Of a DNA stretch of 30,221 bases, positions 23,260 through 30,221 are shown piece by piece. The notes below the pieces were generated by a model that was not told the origin of the DNA, searched no databases, and was given only the letters and a program-made list of their open reading frames with translations. The stretch is from an uncultured Collinsella sp. (GTDB lineage Bacteria; Actinomycetota; Coriobacteriia; Coriobacteriales; Coriobacteriaceae), in the NCBI GenBank assembly GCA_934630375.1, contig CAKTVQ010000018.1:1-30221 (forward strand), read 5' to 3'. A program made the position numbers and the translations under genes. Each line of letters starts with the position of its first letter. Within the stretch, counting starts at the first letter, position 1.

Positions 23260-25527
23260 CTAGCTCAGGTGCCAGATCTCGTCGTTGTACTGGGAGATTG
23301 TGCGGTCGGACGAGAAGGTGCCGGCGTTGGCGATGTTGATCAGCGCCTTGCGCATCCAAGCGTCCTGGTCCTCGTAGTCAGCTAGCACGCGCTCTTTGGT
23401 CTGGATGTACTCCTCAATGTCGAGCAGGGCCATAAACCAGTCCTTGCCCTTAATGTCGTCGTGCAGGCGCTGCAGGCGCTCGGCGTTGCCGGTTGCCATA
23501 AAGGCCGGGTTGGTGATGAAGTCCACCAGCAGTTTAATTCCGGGCTTGCGGTAGAGCGCACCGGCGTTGTAGGTGCCGTCGGCGTAGAGCTGCTCGACCT
23601 GTTTGGACGAGGCACCAAAGGTATAGATGTTCTCGTCGCCCACGAGCTCGGCAATCTCCACGTTGGCACCGTCGAGCGTGCACAGGGTTAGGGCGCCGTT
23701 GAGCATGAACTTCATGTTGGAGGTGCCGCTCGCCTCCTTGGAGGCCAGGCTGATCTGCTCGGAGATGTCAGCGGCGGGAATCACGCGCTCGGCGGCGGTG
23801 ACGTTGTAGTTCTCGATCATGACAACCTGCAGGTAGGGAGCCACGTCGGGGTCGTTTGCAATCCACTGCGACAGCGTCAGGATCAGATGGATGATGTCCT
23901 GCGCGATAGTGTAGGCAGGCGCCGCCTTGCCGCCAAAGATGATGGTGACGGGGTGCTTAGGTCTGTTGCCGTTCTTGATGTCGAGATACTTCCAGATGAT
24001 GTAGAGCGCGAGCATCTGCTGGCGCTTGTACTCGTGGATACGCTTGACCTGAACATCGATGATGGCGTTGGACGGGATAGTCACGCCTTGCTCGAGCGCC
24101 ATGAACTGGCGCATGATGGCCTTGGCCTCGACCTTGGTGGCGGCCAGGCGCTCAAGAACGTCCTTGTCGTCGGCGAACTTGGCGAGTTTGCTCAGATCGC
24201 CGGTGCTGCGCCAGTCGGTGCCGATTACATCGTCGAGCAGGCTGGCGAGCGCGGGGTTGGCCCCATGGATCCAGCGGCGGAAGGTGATGCCGTTGGTCTT
24301 GTTGGAGAACTTCTCGGGATAGATCTCGTAGAACGGATGAAGCTCGGTGTCCTCCAGGATCTTGGTGTGGAGGGCGGCTACGCCGTTGATGGAGAAGCCA
24401 AAGTGGATGTCCATGTGGGCCATGTGGACGGTGTCGTATTCGTCGATGATGGCGACGCGCGGGTCATCGTGCTCGGCCTTCGCGATCTCATCGAGCTTGA
24501 CGATAATGTCGGCGATGGCAGGGGAGACCTTCTGCAGGCTGACGAGCGGCCACTTCTCGAGCGCCTCGGCAAGAATCGTGTGGTTAGTGTAGGCGACCAT
24601 GGAGCGTACGATGGTCACGGCCTCATCAAACTCGATGCCATGCTCGGTGGTGAGCAAGCGAACGAGCTCGGGGATGACCATGGTGGGGTGCGTGTCGTTA
24701 ATTTGGACCACGGCGTAGTCGGCCAGATCGTGCAGGTTGCTGCCGCGCTCGATGGCCTCGTCGATCAGGAGCTGGGCGGCGTTGCTCACCATGAAGTATT
24801 CCTGGTAGATGCGAAGCAGACGGCCCTGCTCGTCGGAATCGTCGGGGTAGAGGAACAAGGTGAGGTTCTTGGCGATCTCGGTCTTGTCGAAGTCGATGGA
24901 GCTGCCGGGGACCAGGCCGTCGTCGACGCTCGCCAGGTCGAACAGGCGCAGGCGGTTCTTGGTGGGCTGGCCGTAACCGGGCACGTCGATGTTGACGAGC
25001 TTGGAGGTAACGGCAAAATCGCCGAACTCGACGGTGTAGGAGCGGTCATCGTCGACTAGGATGTCCTGCTCACCGAGCCACTCGTCGGGGACGGCCTTCT
25101 GCTGGTTGTCGACAAAGCGCTGACGGAACAGACCGTAGTGATAGTTGAGGCCCACGCCATCGCCGGTCAAGCCCAGCGTGGCGATGGAATCCAGGAAGCA
25201 CGCGGCCAGGCGGCCCAGGCCGCCGTTGCCGAGCGACGGCTCGACCTCGAACTCCTCGATCTTGTTGAGGTCGTGGCCTGCGGCGGTGAGCTGGTCCTTA
25301 ACCTCGTCGTAGATGCCGAGGTCGATCATGTTGTTGATGAGCAGCTTGCCGATCAAAAATTCGGCGGAAATGTAATAGAGCTTTTTCTTGCCGTTGTTGA
25401 GCGGGCAGGCGGCGGAGCGCTCCTGCACGAGTTTGACCAGCAGCTTGTAAATGCGACGGTCGTCGAGCTGCTCGAGCGAGGTGCCAAAAGACTGCTCGGC
25501 GAGTTCCATGAGGTTAATTTGGGGCAT
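23260..25527 (-). CDS. glgP: Glycogen/maltodextrin phosphorylase
   Basis: This releases glucose-1-phosphate from alpha-1,4-glucans by phosphorolysis in the cytoplasm. Family landmarks include YYISAEFLIGKLL, EPSLGNGGLGRLAACFLDS, NDTHPTMVIPELVRLL, NGITFRRWI, VQVKRIHEYKRQ and EASGTSNMKFMLNG with the PLP lysine K606. The length is 755 aa, somewhat shorter than the roughly 800-aa enteric enzymes, and no motif is missing. I start at ATG 25527 because AGGAGA lies 4 nt upstream; an ATG nine codons earlier lacks a good site. It follows malQ on the same strand, so MalQ remodelling and phosphorolysis are made together. Confidence 0.96.
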   Translation of the reverse strand: MPQINLMELAEQSFGTSLEQLDDRRIYKLLVKLVQERSAACPLNNGKKKLYYISAEFLIGKLLINNMIDLGIYDEVKDQLTAAGHDLNKIEEFEVEPSLGNGGLGRLAACFLDSIATLGLTGDGVGLNYHYGLFRQRFVDNQQKAVPDEWLGEQDILVDDDRSYTVEFGDFAVTSKLVNIDVPGYGQPTKNRLRLFDLASVDDGLVPGSSIDFDKTEIAKNLTLFLYPDDSDEQGRLLRIYQEYFMVSNAAQLLIDEAIERGSNLHDLADYAVVQINDTHPTMVIPELVRLLTTEHGIEFDEAVTIVRSMVAYTNHTILAEALEKWPLVSLQKVSPAIADIIVKLDEIAKAEHDDPRVAIIDEYDTVHMAHMDIHFGFSINGVAALHTKILEDTELHPFYEIYPEKFSNKTNGITFRRWIHGANPALASLLDDVIGTDWRSTGDLSKLAKFADDKDVLERLAATKVEAKAIMRQFMALEQGVTIPSNAIIDVQVKRIHEYKRQQMLALYIIWKYLDIKNGNRPKHPVTIIFGGKAAPAYTIAQDIIHLILTLSQWIANDPDVAPYLQVVMIENYNVTAAERVIPAADISEQISLASKEASGTSNMKFMLNGALTLCTLDGANVEIAELVGDENIYTFGASSKQVEQLYADGTYNAGALYRKPGIKLLVDFITNPAFMATGNAERLQRLHDDIKGKDWFMALLDIEEYIQTKERVLADYEDQDAWMRKALINIANAGTFSSDRTISQYNDEIWHLS

Positions 25528-25573
25528 GTTTTCTCCTGTGATGGGTTGTTTCATGTCTGCAATTCATAAGAAG

Positions 25574-25607
25574 CCCGCGCGAGGGGATTGGGGTGGCCTC
25601 GCGCGGG
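25574..25607. repeat. Intercistronic hairpin between malQ and glgP
   Basis: CCCGCGCGAGG (25574-25584) pairs perfectly with CCTCGCGCGGG (25597-25607) across a 12-nt loop. In the direction of transcription (-) the tail is only CTTCTT, so partial termination or mRNA stabilisation is likely rather than full stop. Confidence 0.75.
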
Positions 25608-25655
25608 AAAAGCAAGCGCGTCCGCACGGTGGGGAGGGGTCGGGCGCGGTAGCTC

Positions 25656-27161
25656 CTATTGAGGAAGCTCGATTTCGGCTTCCGACGGGATGCGGAAGTA
25701 GGTCTCGGTCCAGTCGGTGAGTTTGTGCTCGAGCTCGCGGGTGATGGCGCCGTCGAGCATGCGCCAGGTCCAGTTGCCGCCCAGCGTGGCAGGGGTGTTG
25801 ATGCGCGCCTCGTTGCCCAAGTTGAGCAGGTCCTGCATGGTGTAGATGCACGTGTCGCTCACGCTGGCGGCGATGGTGCGATTGAGTGCATCTGCCATGG
25901 GTTCGCCGGCCTGCTGATGGGTGTACAGGGCTGCCTGCTCGCGCTGACGCGGGGTGGCCGTTCCCTCAAACCAACCGAGCGCCGTCTCGTTATCGTGGGT
26001 GCCCACATAGGCGACGGTGTTGGCGATGTAGTTATGCGGCAGGTAGTACGAGTTGGTGCCCTCAAAGGCAAACTGCAGGATCTTCATGCCGGGGAAGCCC
26101 GAGTTGTCGCGCATGTCGATGACGCCGGGGGTGAGGAAGCCCAGGTCCTCGGCGATGATGGGCAGCGTGCCGAGCTTTTCCTCGAGCGTCTTGAAGAACT
26201 TGAGGCCGGGACCCTGCGTCCACGAACCGTAGGACGAATCGGGCGAGGAGAACGGCACCTCCCAATAGGCCTCGAAGCCGCGGAAGTGATCCAGGCGGAT
26301 GACGTCGTACATGTCGAGGGCGGCGCGAATGCGGCCCTCCCACCAGGAGAAGCCGTCGGACTCCATGGCGTCCCAGTCGTAGATGGGGTTGCCCCAGTAC
26401 TGGCCGGTGGCCGAGAACTGGTCGGGCGGCGTGCCGGCGACGCTCACGGGATTGCCGACGGCGTCGATCTTAAAGAGCTCGGGTGTCGCCCACATCTCGA
26501 CGGAGTCACGCGAGACATAGATAGGCAGGTCGCCGATGATGAGAATGTCGCGCTCGTTGGCATAGGCCTTGAGGCGGCTCCACTGGCGATCGAAGAAGTA
26601 CTGCGTCATCTGGTGGTAGAGCATACGCGCCGGATGGTCGGCGCAGACCTTGGCAGAAGCCTCACCGCGGGTGCGGAGCTCCGCGGGCCACTCCCAAAAC
26701 GCCTTGAGACCGCACTCCTCTTTGACGGTCATGAACTCACAGTAGGGGATGAGCCAGTCCTCGTTGGCCTGGATAAAGTCATCGAAATCGGCCGGCTTGT
26801 CGGCAGCAAAGCGCTCGGCGGCGCGGTCGAGAATCTGACGGCGGCCGCCAAAGATAGCACCGTAGTCGACATTGCTGGGGTCGGATCCCAGATACACGCC
26901 ATCGATATCGCGCTGCTCCAGATACCCTGCCTCGATAAGTTCGGCAAAGTCAATAAAGTTGGGGTTGCCTGCGCGGGCCGAGAACGACTGATAAGGCGAA
27001 TCGCCATAGCTGGTCGTCGTAAGGGGCAGAATCTGCCAGTAATGTTGTTTGCACGAGGCGAGAAAATCGACGAAGTCGTAGGCATTCCAGCCAAAGCCGC
27101 CGATTCCGTATGGTCCGGGCAGAGATGAGACGGGCATGAGGACGCCGCTTGCACGCTCCAT
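25656..27161 (-). CDS. malQ: 4-alpha-glucanotransferase (amylomaltase, GH77)
   Basis: This transfers glucan segments between maltodextrins, lengthening short chains for phosphorolysis. The GH77 set is complete: RASGVLMPVSSLPGPYGIG at the start, DSPYQSFSARAGNP, the nucleophile D291 in RLDHFRG, the acid/base E338 in AEDLG, and D390 in THDNE. The length of 501 aa is normal. I chose ATG 27161, with GGTGAG 7 nt upstream, over a TTG/GTG pair five codons earlier. It is the first gene of malQ-glgP and has an operator-like palindrome in its promoter. Confidence 0.95.
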   Translation of the reverse strand: MERASGVLMPVSSLPGPYGIGGFGWNAYDFVDFLASCKQHYWQILPLTTTSYGDSPYQSFSARAGNPNFIDFAELIEAGYLEQRDIDGVYLGSDPSNVDYGAIFGGRRQILDRAAERFAADKPADFDDFIQANEDWLIPYCEFMTVKEECGLKAFWEWPAELRTRGEASAKVCADHPARMLYHQMTQYFFDRQWSRLKAYANERDILIIGDLPIYVSRDSVEMWATPELFKIDAVGNPVSVAGTPPDQFSATGQYWGNPIYDWDAMESDGFSWWEGRIRAALDMYDVIRLDHFRGFEAYWEVPFSSPDSSYGSWTQGPGLKFFKTLEEKLGTLPIIAEDLGFLTPGVIDMRDNSGFPGMKILQFAFEGTNSYYLPHNYIANTVAYVGTHDNETALGWFEGTATPRQREQAALYTHQQAGEPMADALNRTIAASVSDTCIYTMQDLLNLGNEARINTPATLGGNWTWRMLDGAITRELEHKLTDWTETYFRIPSEAEIELPQ

Positions 27162-27246
27162 GAATGCGCTCACCAACCTTCTTGTTGTGGGGTCGGCCTG
27201 CCGATGGGTATGCAGTCCGCCTCCGATGTTCTGATTCGATACGCCT

Positions 27247-27276
27247 ATTGTAAAACATGTTGTTTAAACATGTACA
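27247..27276 (-). promoter_or_regulatory. malQ promoter with candidate operator O5
   Basis: Read on the minus strand, TGTACA (27271-27276), 18 bp, TACAAT (27247-27252) is a plausible promoter. ATGTTTAAACAA (27260-27271) in the spacer matches the shared palindrome at 11 of 12 positions and is flanked by ACATGT repeats. A repressor there would occlude RNA polymerase. Confidence 0.55.
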
Positions 27277-27324
27277 GGCAAGATAAAAAAGTTGGTCGAT
27301 TTTCGGCGAATGGCTACATGCCAT

Positions 27325-27359
27325 GAAAAAGCCCCGACCTCACAACGTGAGATCGGGGC
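27325..27359 (-). terminator. Intrinsic terminator of galE
   Basis: GCCCCGA-TCTCAC pairs with GTGAGGTCGGGGC on the minus strand (27331-27343 with 27347-27359, one G-U), followed by five T residues. It is 22 bp past the galE stop. Confidence 0.9.
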
Positions 27360-27381
27360 AAGAACGGTATGTAGGTTTTTG

Positions 27382-28443
27382 CTACTCGGCGTCGGCGAAG
27401 CCGTTGGGGTTGTGGCTCTGCCAGTTCCAGCTATCGCGGCACATGTCCGCGATGTCGTACTGGGCCTTCCAGCCCATCATGCGCTCGGCCTTGGAGGCAT
27501 CGCACCAGTTGGCAGCGATGTCGCCGGCGCGGCGCTCGCGGATCACGTAGGGCAGCTCCTTGCCGCAAGCCTTGGAGAAGGCGGCGACGACCTCGAGTAC
27601 CGAGGTGCCGGTGCCGGTGCCCAGGTTAAAGATCTCGACGCCGGTCTTGCCGTTCATCCAGTTAAGGGCGGCAACGTGACCAGAGGCCAGATCGCACACG
27701 TGGATGTAGTCGCGCACGCCGGTGCCGTCGGGGGTGGGGTAGTCGTTGCCAAAGACCTGAACGGCCTCGAGCTTGCCCACGGCGACCTGGGCGACATAGG
27801 GTACCAGGTTGTTGGGGATGCCCTTGGGGTCCTCGCCGATCAGGCCCGACGGATGAGCGCCGATGGGGTTGAAGTAACGGAGCAGCACGACGTCCCACTC
27901 GGGGTCGGCGGTGTGGACGTCCATAAGGATCTGCTCGATCATCCACTTGGTCCAACCATAGGGGTTGGTCGCGGGCTTCTTAGGATCCTCCTCGGTGACG
28001 GGCGGGTTGTCCGGGTCGCCGTAGACGGTCGAGGAGCTCGAGAAGATGATGGACTTGCAGCCATGGTTGCGCATGACGTCGATGAGCACCAGGGTGTTCT
28101 CGATGTTGTTGTGGTAGTACTCGACGGGCTTGCTCACCGACTCGCCGACGGCCTTAAAGCCGGCAAAGTGGATGACGCGGTCGATCTGATGGGTATCGAA
28201 GATCTTGTTCATCGCATCGCGGTCGAGCACGTTGGCCTCGTAGAAGGTGAGGTTCTTGGCGGCCTCGTCGCCCACGATGGTCTTGACGCGGTCGACGGCG
28301 ACGGCGCTGGAGTTGGAGAGATCATCGACGATGACGACCTGGTAGCCACCCTCGAGCAGCTGAACGACGGTGTGCGAGCCGATAAAGCCGGCGCCACCGG
28401 TAACGAGGACGCAGGTGTCTTTGGGGTCGAGTGCTTTGGACAT
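27382..28443 (-). CDS. galE: UDP-glucose 4-epimerase
   Basis: This interconverts UDP-glucose and UDP-galactose, in the Leloir pathway and for sugar nucleotide supply. It is an extended SDR: TGGAGFIGSH binds NAD near residues 15-24, VDDLSNSS follows the second strand, and the catalytic Tyr162 and Lys166 lie in YGWTK. NPIGAHPSGLIGEDP, typical of GalE, follows. The 353-aa length counts from ATG 28443, which has AGGAGA 6 nt upstream; the frame stays open further upstream but without support. It is transcribed alone, with its own terminator and a possible -10 TATACT about 38 bp upstream. Confidence 0.95.
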   Translation of the reverse strand: MSKALDPKDTCVLVTGGAGFIGSHTVVQLLEGGYQVVIVDDLSNSSAVAVDRVKTIVGDEAAKNLTFYEANVLDRDAMNKIFDTHQIDRVIHFAGFKAVGESVSKPVEYYHNNIENTLVLIDVMRNHGCKSIIFSSSSTVYGDPDNPPVTEEDPKKPATNPYGWTKWMIEQILMDVHTADPEWDVVLLRYFNPIGAHPSGLIGEDPKGIPNNLVPYVAQVAVGKLEAVQVFGNDYPTPDGTGVRDYIHVCDLASGHVAALNWMNGKTGVEIFNLGTGTGTSVLEVVAAFSKACGKELPYVIRERRAGDIAANWCDASKAERMMGWKAQYDIADMCRDSWNWQSHNPNGFADAE

Positions 28444-28563
28444 GTAGTCTCCTATCGAATCAGGAACACTTCTAGAGGGGAGTATAGCGCAGGCGGGGAC
28501 GCCCAAATCGTGCGCTGAGGAAAAGCAGAGGATTATGTTAACGTACTCATAGAAGAGCTTGCT

Positions 28564-28590
28564 CAATTGTTACCTCAAATTTAACAATTG
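28564..28590. promoter_or_regulatory. Perfect 9-bp inverted repeat between galE and the hydrolase gene
   Basis: CAATTGTTA (28564-28572) and TAACAATTG (28582-28590) are separated by 9 bp. It sits in the 265-bp divergent intergenic region, which otherwise holds a TATACT -10-like box for galE (28481-28486, minus strand) and A/T-rich sequence with repeated ATATGTA near 28650-28710. It resembles a dimeric regulator site and differs from the TTGTTTAAACAA class. Confidence 0.5.
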
Positions 28591-28708
28591 CTTACGAGCC
28601 GCCGACCTTGCAGTTTCCTGCCGTTCGTGGAAATCGTTGGGACGCGTCATATGTACGCTAATATGTATGAGTTGAGCGACATATAAATAAGCATGTAACG
28701 GAGTACAT

Positions 28709-29914
28709 ATGTCACCAAACAGCGATTCCATCCTTTCCCGGGAGTTCTCGCGCCGCACTGCCCTCAAGGCCCTGTTCGGCGCCGCTTCTGCGGCAGTTCT
28801 TTTTGGCCTGCCCACTCGCGCCCATGCGGCGGAGGCTTCCAAAGAAACCACCGATAAACTGAATGCCGCCCAGGCCCAGCTCGACGAGGTTCAGGCCCAG
28901 CTCGACAGCATCGCAAATGAGTATGCGGCGCTGGCCAACAAGAATGCCCAGACCCTCAACGACATCGAGAATGTCCAGGGCAAGATTGACGACACGCAGG
29001 CCCAGATCGATGAAAAGAAGGCCGAGCTCAAGAAGAAGCGCAACGACCTTTCCGATCGCGTGGCCGCCAGCTACAAGTCCGGCGGTACGAACATCCTGTC
29101 GCTGCTGCTGGCCTCTGGCTCGTTTGAGGAACTCGTCGCCAACGCGCATTACGTTGAGAAGATCAACAAGAGCGACCGCGATGCCATCGAGGATATCCAG
29201 ACGATTCAGGCTGAGCTCGACGCACAGAAGACCGAGCTCGAATCACAAAAGGCCGACCTGGAGAAACTCAAGGACCAGCAGACGGCTCAGATGCAGGATA
29301 TGCAGGCCAAGCAGCAAGAAGTCCAGACCGTGCTGAACGGTCTTTCCGACGACGTCAAGGAACTCATGGCTCAGCGCGATTCCGAGATCCTCGCTGCCGC
29401 CCAGGCTGAGGAGGCCGCTAGGAAGGCGGCTGCGGCAGCCGCGGCCTCTGCGAACACGGGCTCTTCTTCGGGTGGCTCGAGCTCGGGTGGCGGCTCGTAT
29501 GCCGGCGGCACCCCGCAACAGACGGGCGGTTCGGGCAAGCAGCAGGCCGTCGTCAATGCGTGCTACTCGACGCCTTCTCCCGGCCAGGGCTGGTGTGCTG
29601 CCTGGGTTACCAACGTCTTCCGCAATGCCGGCGTGGGCTATTTTGGCGGCAACGCGTGTGACATGTTCAACGCCTGGTGCTATAGCTCCGACCGCTCGGC
29701 GCTGCAGGTGGGCATGATCGTGGCCGATTCCTCGCACAGCGGCACGGGTGCTCCGGGCCTGATCTACGGTCATGTGGGTATCTACGTTGGCGGCGGCATC
29801 GTTATGAGCAACGAGGGTGCCATTACGTCTAAGTCGCTTGATTCGTTCATTAGCTTTTATGGTACTGGCTCTGGCGTGCGTTGGGGCTGGCTCGGCGGTA
29901 TCGCGCTGTCGTAA
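28709..29914 (+). CDS. Tat-exported coiled-coil CHAP/NlpC-like peptidoglycan hydrolase
   Basis: The 401-aa protein begins with a twin-arginine signal (SRRTALKALFG, then a hydrophobic stretch and AHA-A cleavage near residue 33). Residues about 35-245 are long coiled coils built of Gln/Glu/Asp/Lys heptads, like the regulatory coils of PcsB, RipA or CwlO-type hydrolases that answer to FtsEX. A Gly/Ser-rich linker (about 248-280) follows. The C-terminal domain has the nucleophile Cys296 in GWCAAW and a catalytic His355 in YGHVGIYVGGG, as in CHAP/NlpC peptidases cleaving peptidoglycan peptides. AACGGAG upstream of ATG 28709 is the ribosome binding site. It is monocistronic and followed by a long-hairpin repeat. 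Whether it is CHAP or NlpC/P60 proper needs a profile search. Confidence 0.9.
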   Translation: MSPNSDSILSREFSRRTALKALFGAASAAVLFGLPTRAHAAEASKETTDKLNAAQAQLDEVQAQLDSIANEYAALANKNAQTLNDIENVQGKIDDTQAQIDEKKAELKKKRNDLSDRVAASYKSGGTNILSLLLASGSFEELVANAHYVEKINKSDRDAIEDIQTIQAELDAQKTELESQKADLEKLKDQQTAQMQDMQAKQQEVQTVLNGLSDDVKELMAQRDSEILAAAQAEEAARKAAAAAAASANTGSSSGGSSSGGGSYAGGTPQQTGGSGKQQAVVNACYSTPSPGQGWCAAWVTNVFRNAGVGYFGGNACDMFNAWCYSSDRSALQVGMIVADSSHSGTGAPGLIYGHVGIYVGGGIVMSNEGAITSKSLDSFISFYGTGSGVRWGWLGGIALS

Positions 29915-29933
29915 CGGCGGTTTGAAGTAAGTT

Positions 29934-30064
29934 GGTCCGTGGCTGCCCGGAAGGCATTAGGTTGCCTGCTCGGACAGTCCTGCTCGCACGGAGAGCACAT
30001 TAAGTGCTCTCCGGCTCGTGCGGAACTCGCGATCAACCTAATGCCTTCCGGGCAGCCACGGACC
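29934..30064. repeat. Long-hairpin repeat, intact copy C
   Basis: The outer arms (29934-29964 and 30034-30064) are a perfect 31-bp inverted repeat beginning GGTCC and ending GGACC. A 9-bp inner stem (29990-29998 with 30004-30012) closes the same ATTAA loop as copy A. The segments CCTGCTC..ACAGTCCTGC and GTGCGGAACTCGCGAT are shared with copy A, while the arm sequences differ yet stay complementary. It starts 19 bp after the hydrolase stop codon. Confidence 0.9.
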
Positions 30065-30115
30065 TCTCGGATCCAATGCGTCACACATCGGACTGGTTGT
30101 CTGAATAAATATGGC

Positions 30116-30143
30116 GAAGGCCCCTTTCGGGGCCTTCTTTTTT
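30116..30143 (+). terminator. Intrinsic terminator
   Basis: GAAGGCCCC (30116-30124), TTTC loop, GGGGCCTTC (30129-30137) and six T residues. It lies 200 bp after the hydrolase gene, beyond repeat copy C, which suggests that copy C itself may not fully stop transcription. Confidence 0.9.
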
Positions 30144-30155
30144 ATTAAAGGCTTT

Positions 30156-30210
30156 AGCCTGTGCGGGGCGCGCAGCGCGCCGCATCAGAAACCACCCGCT
30201 ATGCGGGTGG
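30156..30210. other. Two GC-rich hairpins at the window end
   Basis: GGCGCGCAGCGCGCC-type self-complementarity lies at about 30162-30184, and a perfect 8-bp hairpin CCACCCGC-TAT-GCGGGTGG at 30192-30210. On the minus strand the latter is followed by TTTCT and could terminate a gene entering from beyond the window. Confidence 0.4.
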
Positions 30211-30221
30211 GGACAACCGGC

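Noticed and set aside
23887..25059. Plus-strand open frame opposite glgP
   Set aside because: It is the antisense shadow of glgP, with Val/Asp/Gly/Leu-rich sequence and no domain; the same holds for 25659-27128 opposite malQ and 27292-28518 opposite galE.

Overview
The window looks like a chromosomal segment of a high-GC Gram-positive gut actinobacterium. I infer the class Coriobacteriia, and a Collinsella-like genome best fits the gene content: a TsaB-RimI-TsaD fusion, Tat-exported surface proteins, and maltodextrin and Leloir sugar genes. No taxonomic marker such as rRNA is present, so this is an inference.

Positions 1-7005 hold one compact housekeeping operon on the + strand: acpS, nnr (NAD(P)HX repair), alr, a family 4 type uracil-DNA glycosylase, tsaE, and a three-domain tsaB-rimI-tsaD gene. 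Gaps are a few bases or overlaps. A 135-bp long-hairpin repeat follows immediately. Positions 7412-9649 form a separate unit: a promoter, a 14-codon leader peptide rich in Leu/Ile/Val, alternative hairpins, an intrinsic terminator just before cstA, the CstA-type transporter, and a final terminator. This has the layout of a branched-chain amino acid attenuator. Positions 9755-11947 encode an orphan protein with a JetD-like (DUF2220/DUF2399) TOPRIM domain.

Positions 11950-12515 are non-coding: a terminator, a 100-bp inverted repeat, a half copy of the long-hairpin repeat, an unresolved GC-rich tract with tRNA-like pieces, and tRNA-Gln(UUG) on the - strand. Next on the - strand come a peptidoglycan-binding-domain protein without a signal peptide, a polyprenyl diphosphate synthase, and a PTS IIC-IIB-HAD phosphatase fusion.

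Positions 17200-28443 are a sugar locus. A GntR/UTRA regulator is divergent from the PTS gene. It is followed by a CUT1 sugar ABC transporter (Tat lipoprotein, two permeases, an ATPase), then convergent malQ-glgP, then galE. Palindromes resembling TTGTTTAAACAA lie upstream of the PTS gene, gntR, the ABC operon (two copies) and malQ-glgP, which suggests one regulon. The proposed flow is alpha-glucan uptake by ABC and PTS, trimming by MalQ and GlgP, and sugar nucleotide supply by GalE. Between the ABC operon and glgP is an array of six 10-bp motifs in strictly alternating orientation. The window ends with a Tat-exported coiled-coil CHAP/NlpC-like cell wall hydrolase and a second intact copy of the long-hairpin repeat.

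The strongest candidates for undescribed biology are the covarying long-hairpin repeat family, the alternating 10-bp array, the attenuator in front of cstA, the orphan JetD-like protein, and the PTS-phosphatase fusion.
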